The position numbers and the translations under genes were made by a program. The notes under the pieces were generated by a model that was given only the letters and a program-made list of their open reading frames with translations, did no database searches and had not been told where the DNA came from. Shown in pieces: positions 62,624 through 64,000 of a DNA stretch of 64,000 bases (position 1 is its first letter; every line of letters starts with the position of its first letter). The stretch is from contig NC_052393.1 of the NCBI RefSeq assembly GCF_009389715.1, positions 620,001-684,000 of the forward strand, written 5' to 3'. Source of the stretch: Phoenix dactylifera. Taxonomy: Eukaryota > Streptophyta > Magnoliopsida > Arecales > Arecaceae.

Positions 62624-63021
62624 TGAAGAAAAAAAAAAAGACTAAAAATTGTTTGGATAGAAATCTCAAGTTCTCACATAAGGAGTTTGAATAGAACAAG
62701 GACTTTAGACAATATTTGTAATCACACACTCAAAGAAATATTTGCTGGATAAAAAACTTTGATAGATAATGAAGCTCCACTCTCTCGGTTTACACAGCAC
62801 GGTTTATACAGGCTGCTGTAAGCTGGCTATTACAAGAACGTTAAACAAATTCCTAAACTTGCTAAACAAACTCCTAGATAGTTCCAACTACTTCTAATAA
62901 ATAACAACTCAATATTAAGTGACTAAAAATTAGGAACTAATAAACTAGTAGGAGAATAAGTCTTTAGTTCACGTTTTATTTTTTTTCCGCACCCAAAGAA
63001 CCCACGCTGAATTATCTAACA
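62624..63021 (-). repeat. 5' LTR of the copia element
   Basis: 398 bp, same ends as the 3' LTR. The two LTRs differ by scattered substitutions and a few small indels, so the insertion is not recent. Confidence 0.93.
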
Positions 63022-63026
63022 ATGAA

Positions 63027-63435
63027 GACACGTGCCTGGAAACTTTGCCTCCTATACCATGATAGATTCGAGTTAGAGGAACAAGAGAAGTCAAGTGTGG
63101 AAATATGTAATAGCCATTTAGATATGGCTCAAGGTAAATATATGTAATAACCTAATTTTTATTTGGGCTCGTGGGCCAACCCGGAGTGGTCAGGCTCAGC
63201 CCAACTTGTGGGCCTGTGGGTTGGCCCGAAAAGGCTAGGCCTGATTAGCCCAAAAGCGTGCCCAATGGGAGTCTTCTTCCTCCTTTGACTCTGATGGACT
63301 CCGAGAATCCTAGATCAACCCAAAGACTTGCCAAAATTCTTCGTCCTCATTAGCGTTGGCGGTATTTTTACCGACGCTTATAAGCATCGGCAAAGGCTAT
63401 AAAAAACGCCGGGAAAGACCTATTTTCTTGGAGTG
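63027..63435. mobile_element. CACTA-type transposon end
   Basis: The inverse of the right border reads CACTCCAAGAAAATAGGTC, close to the plant CACTA terminus CACTACAAGAAAA. Subterminal inverted words (TATTTTTACCGACGC, GCATCGGCAAAGGC) lie just inside. The other end was not found, and the left limit is arbitrary. The three bases TAG after it could be one copy of a 3-bp target duplication. Confidence 0.6.
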
Positions 63436-63438
63436 TAG

Positions 63439-63658
63439 GTTACCTTCTCTCTCGGATCTCGAATTTAAGGGGTGTTTTGAGGAGTGCAAGTTTGCCAAAA
63501 TCTCCTTGTTTTGATTTGAGTCTTTATCTGAAACGGAACCCAGTTGTGTTGCTAATTTCGCCTTCCTTCTCTATCTGTATCGTGCCTCTCTTCTGTATAT
63601 AGTAGTATTTTTTATTACCACGTATTTTTTTCCATTTTTTGTGAAGAACAAATATCTT

Positions 63659-63751
<93 letters not shown>

Positions 63752-64000
63752 ATATATCCAAATTGATGATGAAAATTTACTCAGACTATATGCTTAAAAT
63801 CTTCACATAGATCTCTTAAATAAGCTGCTAACGCTTCTTGAAATTAAACAAGCTGTGACTCCAACTCGGCCCGATTACGATTTTAGCTGATCTGCAAAGG
63901 TTTGCAGGGGATAGATAGTCCTTCTGAAGTGATATATAGTAGCGATTGGAAGGTGATGGAACTCGTGGTGGTGATATTGGTGCCGTTCCTTATCCTGTTC
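63439..64000 (+). pseudogene. Second copy of the 54-aa membrane protein gene, lacking exon 1, truncated by window end
   Basis: 63,439 onward matches 56,751 onward (intron 1 and coding exon), with indels and a TG/TATG expansion at 63,692-63,755. The start codon is at 63,956 and the visible protein begins MELVVVILVPFLILF, against MGYVVVISVPFLILL in the first copy. The 5' UTR exon and the promoter are missing: homology begins at the intron donor, right after the CACTA end. The acceptor region is also altered (CTGCAGG in copy 1 replaced by a different sequence). Coding may remain intact past the window, but expression is doubtful. Confidence 0.7.
63656..63757. repeat. (CT)n(TA)n(TG)n(TATG)n compound microsatellite
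   Basis: An expansion of the shorter CT/TA/TATG tract at the matching site in the first copy (56,949-56,981). Confidence 0.95.

Larger units (their letters stand above)
58156..63021 (-). mobile_element. Ty1/copia LTR retrotransposon, structurally complete but decayed
   Basis: A 4,866-bp element on the minus strand with two LTRs, a primer-binding site, a polypurine tract, Gag, protease, integrase, reverse transcriptase and RNase H in copia order. A perfect 5-bp target duplication ATGAA flanks it (58,151-58,155 and 63,022-63,026). Frameshifts and stops break the polyprotein into at least six pieces, so it is non-autonomous now. Confidence 0.95.

Overview
This window is nuclear DNA from a flowering plant. 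It has intron-rich genes of plant-only families, AT-rich intergenic sequence full of transposons, microsatellites, and no bacterial-style operon. The gene content and the repeat style (GTACCG-rich elements, Au-type SINE) point to a monocot, possibly a palm; that assignment is inference. Exon structures were reconstructed by hand from splice sites and remembered family conservation, with no database search.

Layout. 1-6,941: 5' part (exons 1-6, minus strand) of a synaptotagmin-3-like gene that runs off the left edge. Its upstream flank holds a twin, palindromic Mutator-like insertion (4,354-6,193). 7,000-16,260: mostly gene-poor, with SINEs, a TRIM-like element and a candidate 55-aa Pro/Cys-rich microprotein gene (minus). 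16,264-26,855: a complete 12-exon SYT3-like gene (minus, 545 aa), the tandem paralogue of the left copy; the duplicated block ends at 6,941 / 27,565. 27,570-33,500: gene-poor, with a LINE relic. 33,914-36,166: a 3-exon gene for a 73-aa OZI1-like membrane protein (plus). 41,816-55,948: a 7-exon EIN2-like gene (plus, 1,225 aa) with a repeat-rich 5' leader region and a 7.3-kb intron 5 full of tandem repeats and nested transposons. 57,227-57,391: a 54-aa single-span membrane protein gene (plus). 58,156-63,021: a nearly complete but decayed Ty1/copia retrotransposon (minus). From 63,436 to the window end: a second copy of the 54-aa gene without its first exon, starting right at a CACTA-type transposon end.

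How the genes relate. They are independent plant genes. The SYT3-like proteins are expected at ER-plasma membrane contact sites, and the EIN2-like protein at the ER membrane in ethylene signalling. Local history is dominated by duplication (SYT3; the 54-aa gene) and by transposon insertion, several with target-site duplications visible by eye.
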